Assembly (NCBI RefSeq): GCF_021789175.1
Contig: NZ_CP084560.1
Coordinates: 2,294,001-2,358,000 of the forward strand
Reading direction: 5' to 3'
Source of the DNA: Arthrobacter sp. FW306-2-2C-D06B
Lineage (GTDB): Bacteria; Actinomycetota; Actinomycetes; Actinomycetales; Micrococcaceae
Length of the DNA stretch: 64,000 nucleotides
Shown: piece after piece, positions 40,232-48,864 of the stretch
How positions within the stretch are numbered: position 1 is the first letter of the stretch
Layout: each line of letters begins with the position of its first letter
The notes under the pieces: model-generated
Seen by the model: only the letters and a program-made list of their open reading frames with translations
Databases searched by the model: none
Told to the model about the DNA's origin: nothing
Translations under genes and position numbers: made by a program

Positions 40232-42124
40232 TCAGTCCATGACGAGGTCGCGCGCGGCGGCAGCGATGTGGCGCGCGGAAATACCTGCGGCGTTGAGCAA
40301 GTCCTTGGGTTCGCCGGAACCCGGAAGTTCCCTTACCGCGAGCAGCGCCATATGCAGTTTGGGCGTGTTCGCACTCGCGAGCGCTTCGAGGACGGCCGAG
40401 CCGATGCCGCCTTGTGCGTAGTGGTCTTCTGCGACAACAATCCGGCCATCGGTTTCGAGGCACGTCCGGCGCAGGGTCTCGACGTCGATCGGCTTGATGG
40501 AGTAGAGGTCGATGACGCGCGCTTTGATTCCCGACTGGGCCAATTGCTCGGCGGCTGCGAGGCATTCGTGGAGGGTGACGCCTGCGCCGATGAGCGCCAC
40601 TTGGTCGTCGGCGCTGGCTCCGTGGACCTTGCTTCCGCCAAGGGGGAACTGTTCGTCCGGCCCGTAAATCACGGGATAGGCTCCACGGGTGGCGCGCAGG
40701 TAGGAGATTCCGGGCGTGTCCGCCATGGCGCTCACGAGCTGCGCCGTGGACGGGGCGTCGGCCGGATACAGCACAGTGGAAGTATGCACTGCCCGCATGG
40801 CCGCAATGTCCTCCAGGGCCATTTGCGAAGGTCCATCTTGCCCGATTTCAACGCCGGCATGCGTGCCGACGAGCCTGATGTCCACTTCGGAGACACCCGC
40901 CATGCGGATGAAGTCGAATGGCCGCGAAACCAGGAAAGCCGCGAAACTTGAGGCGAAGGCCACGTAGCCACGCACCGAGAGGCCGATTGTGGCGGCGACG
41001 AGTTGCTGCTCGGCAATGAAGATTTCGAAGTACCGCTCAGGGGCCACCTCCTTGAAGTCACCGGCGTGCGTCGAATTCCCTACCTCGCCATCGAGGACCA
41101 CCACTTCGGGTCGGACCGCAAGCGCGGAGACGGCGGCGCCAAAGGCGGCCCTGGTCGCCACTTTGTCGCCGACTTTCCACCGCGGCAGCGTGACCGCGGC
41201 TTCGGCGCCCGGCGTGATTGCCGGCGTGCCGGACTCCGGAGGAAGGGTGGTCACGTGGACACGGCTTGGCCCCCCAAGGGCCGCGATGGCTTTCTCGGCC
41301 ATGTCCGCCGGGAGCGCTTTGCCGTGCCAGCCGTTCTGGTCTTCGATCTCAGGCACCCCTTTGCCCTTGATCGTCTTGGCGAGAATGACCGTGGGCCTGT
41401 CAGGATCGGTCCGGGCCCGGCTCAGGGCGTCGTCTATCTGGCCAAGGTCATGACCGTCGACGATGAGGGCCCGGGCCCCGAAAGCCTCAACCCGCCTGAC
41501 GTAGGCATCCATGTCCCACTGAAGTTCGGTAGGGCCGTCCTGGCCAAGCCGGTTGACGTCCACGACGGCGGTGAGGTTCCCGAGCTTGTAGTAGGCCGCC
41601 TTGTCCAGCGCCTCCCAGATGGAGCCTTCAGCCAGTTCGCTGTCTCCGCACAACACCCAGGTATGGAAGGGCAGCTTGTCGAGGTACCGTCCTGCGAGGC
41701 TCACCCCGACGGCGACCGGCAACCCTTGTCCCAACGAGCCGGTCGCCACGTCTACCCAAGGGAGAACCGGGGTCGGGTGGCCCTGAAGCCGGGCACCGAA
41801 CCGCCGATAGGTGGTTAACAGCTCATCTTCCTCGACCACGCCCACGGCCCGGTACATGGAGTACAGAAGCGGTGAAGCGTGCCCCTTCGAGAAAATGAGG
41901 TGGTCATTGTTCGGCAAGGCCGGATGTTCCCAGTCGTAGCGAAGGTGCCTGGTGAGGAGGACCGCCATGAGATCCGCGGCCGACAACGACGACGTGGGAT
42001 GACCCGAGCCGGCAGCGGTGCTGCACCGGATGGAGTCCACACGCAATTGCGTCGCCAGGGCACGGATGGAATCCGCTTCTTCGGTTTCCATCAGTGCAGG
42101 CCACATTTCTGGATCGTTCGACAT
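40232..42124 (-). CDS. Transketolase, compact type
   Basis: 630-residue thiamine-diphosphate enzyme transferring two-carbon units between sugar phosphates. RCSTAAGSGHPTSSLSAADL and HLIFSKGHASPLLYSMY hold substrate-site histidines; GDSELAEGSIWEALDKAAYY followed by LTAVVDVNRLGQDG is the thiamine-diphosphate motif; IAEQQLVAATIGLSVRGYVA has the cofactor-activating Glu, and FDFIRMAGV and GTHAGVEIGQDGPSQM follow. It is shorter than the usual bacterial Tkt (about 660-700), resembling the animal/archaeal-like group, so it may be a second, specialised enzyme. It lies ahead of a group of stress-type genes. Confidence 0.92.
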   Translation of the reverse strand: MSNDPEMWPALMETEEADSIRALATQLRVDSIRCSTAAGSGHPTSSLSAADLMAVLLTRHLRYDWEHPALPNNDHLIFSKGHASPLLYSMYRAVGVVEEDELLTTYRRFGARLQGHPTPVLPWVDVATGSLGQGLPVAVGVSLAGRYLDKLPFHTWVLCGDSELAEGSIWEALDKAAYYKLGNLTAVVDVNRLGQDGPTELQWDMDAYVRRVEAFGARALIVDGHDLGQIDDALSRARTDPDRPTVILAKTIKGKGVPEIEDQNGWHGKALPADMAEKAIAALGGPSRVHVTTLPPESGTPAITPGAEAAVTLPRWKVGDKVATRAAFGAAVSALAVRPEVVVLDGEVGNSTHAGDFKEVAPERYFEIFIAEQQLVAATIGLSVRGYVAFASSFAAFLVSRPFDFIRMAGVSEVDIRLVGTHAGVEIGQDGPSQMALEDIAAMRAVHTSTVLYPADAPSTAQLVSAMADTPGISYLRATRGAYPVIYGPDEQFPLGGSKVHGASADDQVALIGAGVTLHECLAAAEQLAQSGIKARVIDLYSIKPIDVETLRRTCLETDGRIVVAEDHYAQGGIGSAVLEALASANTPKLHMALLAVRELPGSGEPKDLLNAAGISARHIAAAARDLVMD

Positions 42125-42176
42125 CTCGGTTGCCTTTCATACGCTCTGAGCGGGCGGCCTGCACTTCATGTCGGGC

Positions 42177-42452
42177 CTACAGGATCGTGAGGGGCGGCTC
42201 TCCCAAGGGGCGCGAGGGCGGGGAGGGAAGGTCCGGCCCCGGCCCGGGGACCGGGGAGGGGCCGGGCTCGGGCAGCGGAACGGGCTCGGGGGTTCCCGGG
42301 CGCGGACCGGGTTCGGGCTCCGGGCCAGGGGTCGGCACAGGCGTCGGCCCGGGCTCCGGCAACGGCACCGGCTCCGGTGTCGGGCTTGGCCCAGGTTCTC
42401 GGGTGGGGTCAGCGTTGGGGTCTCGCGTGGGGTCGGGAGGGAACTCGCTCAT
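42177..42452 (-). CDS. Proline-rich repeat protein, 91 residues
   Basis: Low-complexity protein with alternating Pro and acidic or small residues; the phrase PEPVPLPEPGP occurs twice (with T-PVP or S-PVP after it). There is no signal peptide or membrane segment. GAGGAG at normal spacing before ATG 42452 supports real translation. About half of all residues are proline, so it should be an extended polyproline-II rod. It lies between transketolase and an SRPBCC gene on the same strand. Function unknown. Confidence 0.6.
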   Translation of the reverse strand: MSEFPPDPTRDPNADPTREPGPSPTPEPVPLPEPGPTPVPTPGPEPEPGPRPGTPEPVPLPEPGPSPVPGPGPDLPSPPSRPLGEPPLTIL

Positions 42453-42530
42453 TGTTTGCTCCTCGAAACGTCAATGGAGTTTGGACGGACGTCCGTGGGG
42501 CCGGCCTGTTCGTGGCCGGCCCCACGGGGC

Positions 42531-43229
42531 TCAGCGGTCCGACGTACGCGGAGGGGTTTCGGTTTCTTCCGTGGTGTAGTCGCCTTCGACCCGCTCGGCG
42601 GGGAGATCCGTGACGCGCTCCGTACCGTAGTCGCCCTCGGTGTACTGGCCGACGCGAGTCGTGTCACCGCCGTCGGCCGCTTCCATGGCCGCAGGGGCCG
42701 TCAAGTCGGGATCGACGGCGGGCAGCTCCGAAGTGGCCTCCGCAGGGGAGGCTGCTGCCCCGGAGTCGTCGACATCGCCGGCGGCCACGGAGCCTCGCCA
42801 GCCGCCAGTCTCGTAGCCGCGCTCTTCGATGAATTTCTTGAACTTGTCGAGGTCGGCTGAAACCCGCATATCGTCGATGCCCACCAGCGAGCCCGCCTTT
42901 TCGGCAAGGCTCTCCGGCTCCCATTCGATCTCCACACTCACGCGGGTACGGTCCGCGCTCAGTGGCTCGAAGCTTACCGTCCCCGCGTTCCTTGGTCCGT
43001 CAATGCTGGCCCAGCTGACCAGTGAATCCGGGACCTGCTCAAGGATTTGGGCGTTGAAGTCGCGCTTGACGCCGCCCACGTTGGTGGAAAAATGCAGGGC
43101 AGTCTCGTCGATTTGTTCCACCGCTTCGACGCCCTTCATGAATTCCGGGAAAGACTCGAACTGGGTCCATTGGTTGTAAGCCACTGAAACGGGAACTTCT
43201 ACGTCGATTGTTCGGTTGACGGTAGCCAT
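42531..43229 (-). CDS. SRPBCC-family (cyclase/dehydrase-like) protein
   Basis: 232 residues. The START/SRPBCC domain fills the first 145 residues: VNRTIDVEVPVSVAYNQWTQ, FESFPEFMKGVEAVEQID, VKRDFNAQILEQVPDSLVSW and LDKFKKFIEERG at the end. The remaining 85 residues are an acidic disordered tail with repeated short segments (TEGDYGTERVTDLPAERVEG). These proteins bind hydrophobic ligands, and in actinobacteria often lie in osmotic or oxidative stress regulons (recollection). Neighbouring SDR, acidic and Pro-rich genes support a stress context. Confidence 0.85.
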   Translation of the reverse strand: MATVNRTIDVEVPVSVAYNQWTQFESFPEFMKGVEAVEQIDETALHFSTNVGGVKRDFNAQILEQVPDSLVSWASIDGPRNAGTVSFEPLSADRTRVSVEIEWEPESLAEKAGSLVGIDDMRVSADLDKFKKFIEERGYETGGWRGSVAAGDVDDSGAAASPAEATSELPAVDPDLTAPAAMEAADGGDTTRVGQYTEGDYGTERVTDLPAERVEGDYTTEETETPPRTSDR

Positions 43230-43285
43230 GTTGGTGCTCCTTGCTTGCGCTTGTTCCTGCGGATGTTGGTGGTCTTCGTGGTGAT

Positions 43286-43570
43286 CTAGCCGGCGTCGAA
43301 TGTTTCGCCGTCGTCGTCTTTCGGGGACTTATCCCCGGGCAGTCCTGTCGCATCGCCCTTCGGTTCTGACGAGAAGGAACTCCCTGGCTTGCTTCCCTCG
43401 GAGTTCGAGTCATCCAGCTCGGCATCGGCCGATGGCACCGCGGTTGAACCGTTGCGCCCGTCCTGATCCGCCTCCTGGGCCCCGCGTCCTGCTGTTTCTT
43501 GTTCAGGCGTCGGAGTTCCGTAGCCTCCGGCTTCCTCTTCCTCGGCTGCGTGTTGCTTGTCCATGTCCAT
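43286..43570 (-). CDS. Acidic disordered protein, 94 residues
   Basis: A highly acidic, Gly/Ser/Pro-rich protein (DKQHAAEEEEAGGYGTPTPE, DGRNGSTAVPSADAELDDSN) without hydrophobic core or cysteines, probably intrinsically disordered. Similar small proteins accompany general-stress genes in soil actinobacteria (recollection). The ATG follows GGACGGT, weak. It lies between SRPBCC and SDR genes on the same strand with short gaps. Confidence 0.55.
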   Translation of the reverse strand: MDMDKQHAAEEEEAGGYGTPTPEQETAGRGAQEADQDGRNGSTAVPSADAELDDSNSEGSKPGSSFSSEPKGDATGLPGDKSPKDDDGETFDAG

Positions 43571-43622
43571 ACCGTCCTTTCCGTGCTGGTTGACTTTTTG
43601 ATGGAAAATCCAGGACCGGCTG

Positions 43623-44555
43623 CTAAAGGCCTTTTCCGCCAGTCACCGGGAGAACAGCTCCGGAGATGTACGAGCCCTCGTCCGAGGCAAGAAGCACATA
43701 AGCAGGAGCCAATTCCGCTGGCTGCCCAGCCCTGCCGAGCGGCGTGTCCTGTCCGAAGTCCGGGAGCTTGTCCGGCCACTCCGTCGCGGGAATCAGCGGT
43801 GTCCAAATGGGTCCGGGGGCCACGGCGTTGACCCTGATGCCCTTGGGTCCCAACTCTTGGGCCAGCGCCTTGGTGAAAGCCACTTGCGCTGCCTTGGTCA
43901 TGGCGTAGTCGATAAGTTGGGGCGAAGGGTTGAATGCCTGGATGGATGCAGTGACGATGACCGATGCGCCGGGTTTGAGGTGGGGGATTGCCGCGCGGGC
44001 AGTCCACATCAAGGAGTACAAGTTGGTCTTGAAAACCCTGTCCATTTCTTCGGTCGGCAGGGTCTCGAGCCCTTCCCGGTTTTTTTGGTACCCGGCATTC
44101 AGGACCAGGGTGTCCAGCCGGCCGAATTCGGCTACGGTTCGTTCCACCGCGGACTGGCAGAACTCTTCCGAACGGCCGTCGCCCGGCATGGCCAAAGCCC
44201 TTGTACCGGCCTCTTGGATCCAGCCGGCGGTACTCCGGGCGTCTTCGGACTCTTCAGGTAGGTGCGTGAACGCGACGTCGGCACCTTCGCGGGCGAAGGC
44301 GATGCCAACAGCTGCCCCGATCCCGGAGTCGCCTCCCGTGATGAGGGTTGCCCTGCCCGTCAAGCGGCCATGGCCGGTGTAGGAGAGTTCGCCGTGATCC
44401 GGCACGGGATCCATGGGCGCCGTCAGGCCCGGCTGCTTCTGTTCCTGCTGTGGAAAGGATCCTGTGTGATAACCCGAACGGGGATCTCTCGGTGGAAAAA
44501 GCCGGGCACTACGTGGTTGTTCCGCTTGGCTTTGCTGCGGTTCTGACTGGTACAT
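43623..44555 (-). CDS. SDR oxidoreductase, general stress protein 39-like
   Basis: 310 residues. An N-terminal extension of about 65 residues rich in Gln/Pro (YQSEPQQSQAEQPRSARLFP, PFPQQ-type) precedes the Rossmann fold with ATLITGGDSGIGAAVGIAFA, LVLNAGYQK and the catalytic YAMTKAAQVAFTKALA (YxxxK). This length and extension are typical of the YdaD/YhdF/GSP39 group induced by general stress. ATG 44555 has AGAAGG at 5 nt; a GTG two codons earlier is less well placed. It is the first gene of the minus-strand stress-like group. Confidence 0.9.
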   Translation of the reverse strand: MYQSEPQQSQAEQPRSARLFPPRDPRSGYHTGSFPQQEQKQPGLTAPMDPVPDHGELSYTGHGRLTGRATLITGGDSGIGAAVGIAFAREGADVAFTHLPEESEDARSTAGWIQEAGTRALAMPGDGRSEEFCQSAVERTVAEFGRLDTLVLNAGYQKNREGLETLPTEEMDRVFKTNLYSLMWTARAAIPHLKPGASVIVTASIQAFNPSPQLIDYAMTKAAQVAFTKALAQELGPKGIRVNAVAPGPIWTPLIPATEWPDKLPDFGQDTPLGRAGQPAELAPAYVLLASDEGSYISGAVLPVTGGKGL

Positions 44556-44715
44556 GTTCACCTTCTTCGTCGGTCTTTCGACGCTTGCGTGAGCCTGCTA
44601 CCTCATCGAACCTAGTAGCCCGGGCGGCACCTTGTCCATGGATTCCGAGAAATTGATCAGTAAACTTACTATGTTGATCGAAAGGACTACAATAGCTCGG
44701 TTTTTGTGCTGCGAC

Positions 44716-45237
44716 TTAGGGTTCCGACTCTGCTTTTCTACGCCTGGGAGACCAGGAAAGCAGGGGATACAGCAGCACGAGGGCGGCGAGGGCGACAAGA
44801 ATGCCGCCGCCGGCTGCGAGGCCTACCTCGGGTCCCACGGCCACGCTGAAGATCAGTCCGGCACATCCCGCGATCAGCAGGGATACACATGCGACGACCG
44901 CCTTGACGATCACATCCCCTGCAGCCACCAGCCGATACTTGACGTGATGCTGGAAGAGCCGCCGATGCAGGCTGACCGGAACCAGCATGAGGCCGGTTGT
45001 CATAGTCGCCAGGACGACCAACAGGAGAAACCACCACTTTTGCATCTCGGTCAGGGTGCCGAATCGCTGCTGGAACGGAAGGGTGAGCAGGAAGCCGCCG
45101 ATAATTTGGACGCCTGTTTGAAGGACGCGCATCTCTTGGAGCAGTTCATTCCAGTTGCGGTCCATCCGCTGGTCCTCGGACTCGTGCCTGGTGTCGGCAG
45201 CCTGCCGCGGGAGTGGAGGGTCTTCCGGTCCGGTCAC
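44716..45237 (-). CDS. DUF6328-type membrane protein
   Basis: 173 residues with four membrane segments: VQIIGGFLLTLPFQQRF, WFLLLVVLATMTTGLMLVPV, VIVKAVVACVSLLIAGCAGL and AGGGILVALAALVLLYPLLS. ELLQEMRVLQTGVQIIGGFL and SLHRRLFQHHVKYRLVAAGD are the pattern of actinobacterial DUF6328 proteins of unknown function. The GTG overlaps the stop of the preceding small gene by four bases (GTGA), which fixes the start and shows a two-gene unit; the longer open frame upstream is the antisense of that gene. Confidence 0.82.
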   Translation of the reverse strand: MTGPEDPPLPRQAADTRHESEDQRMDRNWNELLQEMRVLQTGVQIIGGFLLTLPFQQRFGTLTEMQKWWFLLLVVLATMTTGLMLVPVSLHRRLFQHHVKYRLVAAGDVIVKAVVACVSLLIAGCAGLIFSVAVGPEVGLAAGGGILVALAALVLLYPLLSWSPRRRKAESEP

Positions 45238-45437
45238 GACGGCCGCGGCAGTTCGCAACCTGCCACAGGGTTCAGGCCCATGTAGTTCAGGGGACCGGCA
45301 ACAATATTCAGGCTGATTGTTGCCACCTGGGAACACTGCGCGGGAACTGCGCTGAAGTAGCCACGTTGTCCGGCGGCTACCGCTCCAATGATGAGCCAGA
45401 TCACCACGAGCAGCCCGAAAATCGACCCGAATCGCAT
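45234..45437 (-). CDS. Small membrane protein coupled to DUF6328 gene
   Basis: 67 residues with one membrane segment (GSIFGLLVVIWLIIGAVAAG) followed by a short outer part with two cysteines (PAQCSQVA, VAGCEL). ATG 45437 has GAGGG; a TTG eight codons earlier is possible. The stop overlaps the DUF6328 start, so it is translationally coupled. Its two outer cysteines could form a disulfide. Function unknown. Confidence 0.7.
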   Translation of the reverse strand: MRFGSIFGLLVVIWLIIGAVAAGQRGYFSAVPAQCSQVATISLNIVAGPLNYMGLNPVAGCELPRPS

Positions 45438-45514
45438 GGCCCTCGACCAACCTCTCTTCAATCCCGGATATCATCAGCTTACTTATTAAGTGACGTCGAC
45501 CATAGGCTGGGCAC

Positions 45515-46246
45515 ATGGGAACCCACGTTGGAACGTCGGGGTGGAGTTACGAGCACTGGGAGCACGTGCTCTATCCCGCCGGCACTCCCGCGCGCAACCG
45601 GCTCGGTTACTACATGCAACAATTCGAGACCGTCGAACTCAACGCGAGTTTCTATCGGTGGCCGCGTGATCCATCGTTCGCAAGCTGGCGACGCCGGCTA
45701 CCTGAAGGCTTCGTGTTCTCGGTTAAAGCGCCCCGCGGGCTCACCCACGCAAAGCGCCTTTATGCCCCTGAAGCCTGGATTGGCAGGATCACTTCGGCGT
45801 GGCATGAACTCGGAGCCAGGCGTGGGGTCATGCTGGTCCAGTTGCCGCCGGGAATGGAGCGCGACGACGGCCGGCTGGCGTATTTCCTTGACCTCCTTCC
45901 CGAGTGGATGAAAGTCGCCGTCGAATTCCGCCATCACAGTTGGCATGACGAGGCTGTCTACGAGCTGCTTGAAAGGCACCAAACGGCCTACTGCATCATG
46001 AGCGGAGCGGAGCTCCCGTGCGTCCTGAGGGCCACGGCGGCGTTTGTCTACATCAGGATGCATGGGCCGGATCACCATCACCTTTACGGAGGTTCATACT
46101 CCGATCAGGACCTGCGCTGGTGGGCGGACCGCATTGCGGAATGGGAGGCCGCGGGCAAGGAGGTCTTCGTCTATTTCAACAACGACGGCGGCGGAAACGC
46201 GGTCCGTAACGCCCGCACCCTCGGTTCCTTCCTCGCCAAGCAGTAG
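45515..46246 (+). CDS. DUF72 domain-containing protein (YecE type)
   Basis: 243-residue TIM-barrel protein of the DUF72 family. HVGTSGWSYEHWEHVLYPAG at the start, FETVELNASFYRWPRDPSF, FVFSVKAPRGLTH, VAVEFRHHSWHDEAVYELL and FVYIRMHGPD followed by FVYFNNDGGGNAVRNA are conserved segments. The family is widespread, with no settled function. The ATG lies 30 bp from the end of the region divergent to the small membrane gene. It ends 36 bp before the cation efflux gene, possibly co-transcribed. Confidence 0.92.
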   Translation: MGTHVGTSGWSYEHWEHVLYPAGTPARNRLGYYMQQFETVELNASFYRWPRDPSFASWRRRLPEGFVFSVKAPRGLTHAKRLYAPEAWIGRITSAWHELGARRGVMLVQLPPGMERDDGRLAYFLDLLPEWMKVAVEFRHHSWHDEAVYELLERHQTAYCIMSGAELPCVLRATAAFVYIRMHGPDHHHLYGGSYSDQDLRWWADRIAEWEAAGKEVFVYFNNDGGGNAVRNARTLGSFLAKQ

Positions 46247-46282
46247 GCGTGGCCCCGACGGTTGTTGGGTACGGTAGGTTCC

Positions 46283-47263
46283 ATGGTTGAAACCAAGAAG
46301 GTCAGGATGCCACCCTCATCCCTTATGACCGTGATCTTGGCTTTTGCGGCAAATATTCTCGTCGCCGCGGCAAAAACTGTCGCCGCCATACTTACCGGCT
46401 CCGCGTCGATGATCGCCGAGTCCGCGCACTCCTGGGCCGATACCGGAAACCAGGTCTTCCTGCTGGTGGCTGAGAGGAGATCCTCGAAAGAGCGGGACGT
46501 GGCCCATCCGATGGGCTACGGCAGGGAAGCGTACGTGTGGTCGATGTTTGCCGCCTTCGGCTTGTTCACCGCAGGGGCTGTTGTGTCCGTGATGCACGGT
46601 GTCCAACAGCTTTTCGCGCCGGAACCAGCCGGTGATTTCGGGGTCGCCTATGTCGTCTTGGCGATATCCTTCGTGCTTGAAGGGGCCTCGTTCATCCAAG
46701 CGTTCCGGCAGGCCCGCACGTCGGCAAGGCAACTTGAACGTCGCACCTTGGAGCAAGTGCTCAAAAGCTCGGACCCCACCATGCGCGCCGTCTTCGCGGA
46801 GGACAGTGCCGCACTGATAGGCCTGCTCATTGCCTTCTTGGGGATCTTCCTGCACCAGTTCACCGGATCTCCGCTCCCAGATGCCCTCGGATCCATCTTT
46901 GTCGGCATCCTTCTCGGTGTCATCGCGGTGGTGCTGATAGATCGCAATCGTCGCTTCCTCGTCGGTCAGGGCGTTACACCGGAACTCGAGAAGTCGATGG
47001 CGATCAGGGTCATGGAACACCCGGAAATCGATCGCCTGACGTATCTGCACCTGGAGTTTGTTGGGCCGCGCAAGCTGTACCTCGTGGCGGCCGTGGATAT
47101 CACGGGTGACCTTCGGGAGCATGAAGTAGCCATTGCTTTGCGCCGTGTGGAACGGGAACTGGAGGACGAGGAGACCGTCGAGGAGGCGGTGCTGACCCTC
47201 GCTACGCCCGACGAACCTTCGCTGTCCTTTGGCGTTCGGCCACAGTCGCCGGCCGTTGAGTAA
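46283..47263 (+). CDS. Cation diffusion facilitator, SLC30A9-like subgroup
   Basis: 326-residue divalent metal exporter with six predicted membrane segments. TM2 carries MIAESAHSWADTGNQVFLLV with His and Asp metal ligands, TM5 has VFAEDSAALIGLLIAFLGIF (Glu-Asp) and a C-terminal cytoplasmic metal-binding-like domain LTYLHLEFVGPRKLYLVAAV. The ED-S-A motif and the long LERRTLEQVLKSSDPT loop fit the group related to human ZnT9, for which transport direction is less certain. ATG 46283 is chosen over an in-frame ATG 21 bp earlier. Confidence 0.9.
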   Translation: MVETKKVRMPPSSLMTVILAFAANILVAAAKTVAAILTGSASMIAESAHSWADTGNQVFLLVAERRSSKERDVAHPMGYGREAYVWSMFAAFGLFTAGAVVSVMHGVQQLFAPEPAGDFGVAYVVLAISFVLEGASFIQAFRQARTSARQLERRTLEQVLKSSDPTMRAVFAEDSAALIGLLIAFLGIFLHQFTGSPLPDALGSIFVGILLGVIAVVLIDRNRRFLVGQGVTPELEKSMAIRVMEHPEIDRLTYLHLEFVGPRKLYLVAAVDITGDLREHEVAIALRRVERELEDEETVEEAVLTLATPDEPSLSFGVRPQSPAVE

Positions 47264-47464
47264 ACCAGCGCGCGGCGACCCGCTGGAACCTCTGGGGAAA
47301 ACAAGTACAAGCTACTCGTGCCATGTTTCACGCAAAGTTGTTGACTCAAGGAACCAGCATCCGCGCGCTGTCGGCGGACGGCGATCCGAGCTGGCCAACG
47401 TCAGGATCGGCCGAACGATAGAACCTGCGCACCGGAAGCACAGTCAATTTCGAGGGGAGTTGCA

Positions 47465-47908
47465 ATGGACGGGCAAGTATGGATTTGGATCGTAGTGGCG
47501 ATTGTGATCATCGCGGTGATCGTCGCCGTCGTCGCTTATGGGCGCCGCGCGAAGGACGCAGCCAACCGCAAGCGCGCCGCGGACCTCCGCGAGAAAGCCC
47601 GTGCCGACGCCCTCGGAGCGCATGAGCGCAGCGCTGAGGCCGCCCGAGCGGCGGCTGACGCCGCCCGCGCCGAGAGCGAAGCGGAACGCTTGCATCAGGA
47701 GGCCACCGACAAGCAGAAGGCGGCCGAACGGGCCAACGAAGTCTCGCAGGACAGGCTACGACGCGCGGAAGAGTTGGACCCCGACGCGGGCGACCGCTCG
47801 GACACGAACGGTGAGGGACGCCGTCGGGACAGGGACGACGACGGCACCCGGCGGGAGCGCGACGACGACCAAGGCAACGAGGAGGGGCGGAGAGGTCCAA
47901 GATCGTAG
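47465..47908 (+). CDS. Membrane-anchored coiled-coil protein
   Basis: 147 residues. One N-terminal membrane segment (VWIWIVVAIVIIAVIVAVVA) is followed by Ala/Glu/Arg/Lys-rich helix (RKRAADLREKARADALGAHE, AARAAADAARAESEAERLHQ) and a highly charged Asp/Arg tail. It is a likely single-pass protein with a coiled-coil cytoplasmic domain, of a kind common in Arthrobacter-like genomes. GAGGGGAG precedes the ATG. Function unknown. Confidence 0.75.
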   Translation: MDGQVWIWIVVAIVIIAVIVAVVAYGRRAKDAANRKRAADLREKARADALGAHERSAEAARAAADAARAESEAERLHQEATDKQKAAERANEVSQDRLRRAEELDPDAGDRSDTNGEGRRRDRDDDGTRRERDDDQGNEEGRRGPRS

Positions 47909-47951
47909 GCTATGGCGTAACGGCAGCAGGTCATGGGGGGGAGCCCGCGTA

Positions 47952-48857
47952 GTGGAATCAGCACGGTCCAAGGTCCTTTCGCTTATTGGCCTGGACGCCA
48001 TTCGGTCATATGTCGCGGCGAGAGTTGTTCGCGGCTCGGCTCTGCGCCAGGGAGATGTCCTACGCGAGCGGATCGAGCTTTGGACGGATGCAGGCGATAT
48101 GGTCCCTTGTCTATTCCTTACGCCAATCGATGGGGGTCATCAGGTGGGTGCCGTGGTGGCGGTCCATCAACACGCCGGAAACTATTCCTTGGGAAAGAGC
48201 GAGCTTGCCGGGCTTGAAGGTGATCCGCAAATGGCTTTCGCCGTCGAATTGGCCGAGTCTGGCGTTCCGGCGCTCGTCCCGGACCTCCTAGGATTCGAAG
48301 AGCGGCAGCGTGACGCCATTGACCCCCAGCTGGCTGAAAGCCGCGATGCGCAGGATCTGCTCGATGGCGGGTCAACGCTGCAGGGCATCCACACACGGGA
48401 TATTGCCATGGCCACTTCGTGGCTCGAGGCTTGCGATGAGGTGCAAGGGCCTCTGGGGATTGTCGGTCATTCGCTGGGCGGCCAGGTGGGGCTTTTCAAT
48501 CTCGCCTGCGATCCACGGCTGCGGGCCGGCGTTCTTAGTTGCGGGATCGGGACGCTTGAGTCCTTCGAACGTGAGGGCATTTCCCATAACCCGGCCTGGT
48601 TTGTGCCCAATCTTCGCAAAGCGGGTGACGCGCATCTGGTGGCCCAAGCCATCGAAGACCAGCGTGTATTGATCGTCGCCGGACAGCAAGATCCACTGTT
48701 TCCGTTTCAGGACGTCCAGGGCCTCGTCAATTCCTTCAGGGAAGGCGTCGCGGATTTCGTTCCTTTCGAAGGCGGGCACGCCTTTCCGTCCGTTCAGAGA
48801 AGACACGCCGTTTCATGGTTGAAGTCCCGCCTGGCCGCAGCCCGATCAACGCCTTAG
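47952..48857 (+). CDS. Alpha/beta hydrolase
   Basis: 301-residue esterase-type hydrolase. The nucleophile elbow is GIVGHSLGGQVG, the acid is probably Asp in IVAGQQDPLFPFQ, and the histidine is in FEGGHAFPSVQRRH. The fold begins with a cap-containing segment VGAVVAVHQHAGNYSLGKSE like the dienelactone hydrolase/acetyl xylan esterase-like group. GTG 47952 has GGGGGGAG at suitable distance. It ends 7 bp before the convergent regulator gene. The substrate is not evident. Confidence 0.87.
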   Translation: MESARSKVLSLIGLDAIRSYVAARVVRGSALRQGDVLRERIELWTDAGDMVPCLFLTPIDGGHQVGAVVAVHQHAGNYSLGKSELAGLEGDPQMAFAVELAESGVPALVPDLLGFEERQRDAIDPQLAESRDAQDLLDGGSTLQGIHTRDIAMATSWLEACDEVQGPLGIVGHSLGGQVGLFNLACDPRLRAGVLSCGIGTLESFEREGISHNPAWFVPNLRKAGDAHLVAQAIEDQRVLIVAGQQDPLFPFQDVQGLVNSFREGVADFVPFEGGHAFPSVQRRHAVSWLKSRLAAARSTP

Positions 48858-48864
48858 GTTGCCG

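Noticed and set aside
42177..42452. Proline-rich region as a possible non-coding repeat
   Set aside because: A normally spaced GAGGAG and intact start/stop favour translation, so it was kept as a gene with moderate confidence.
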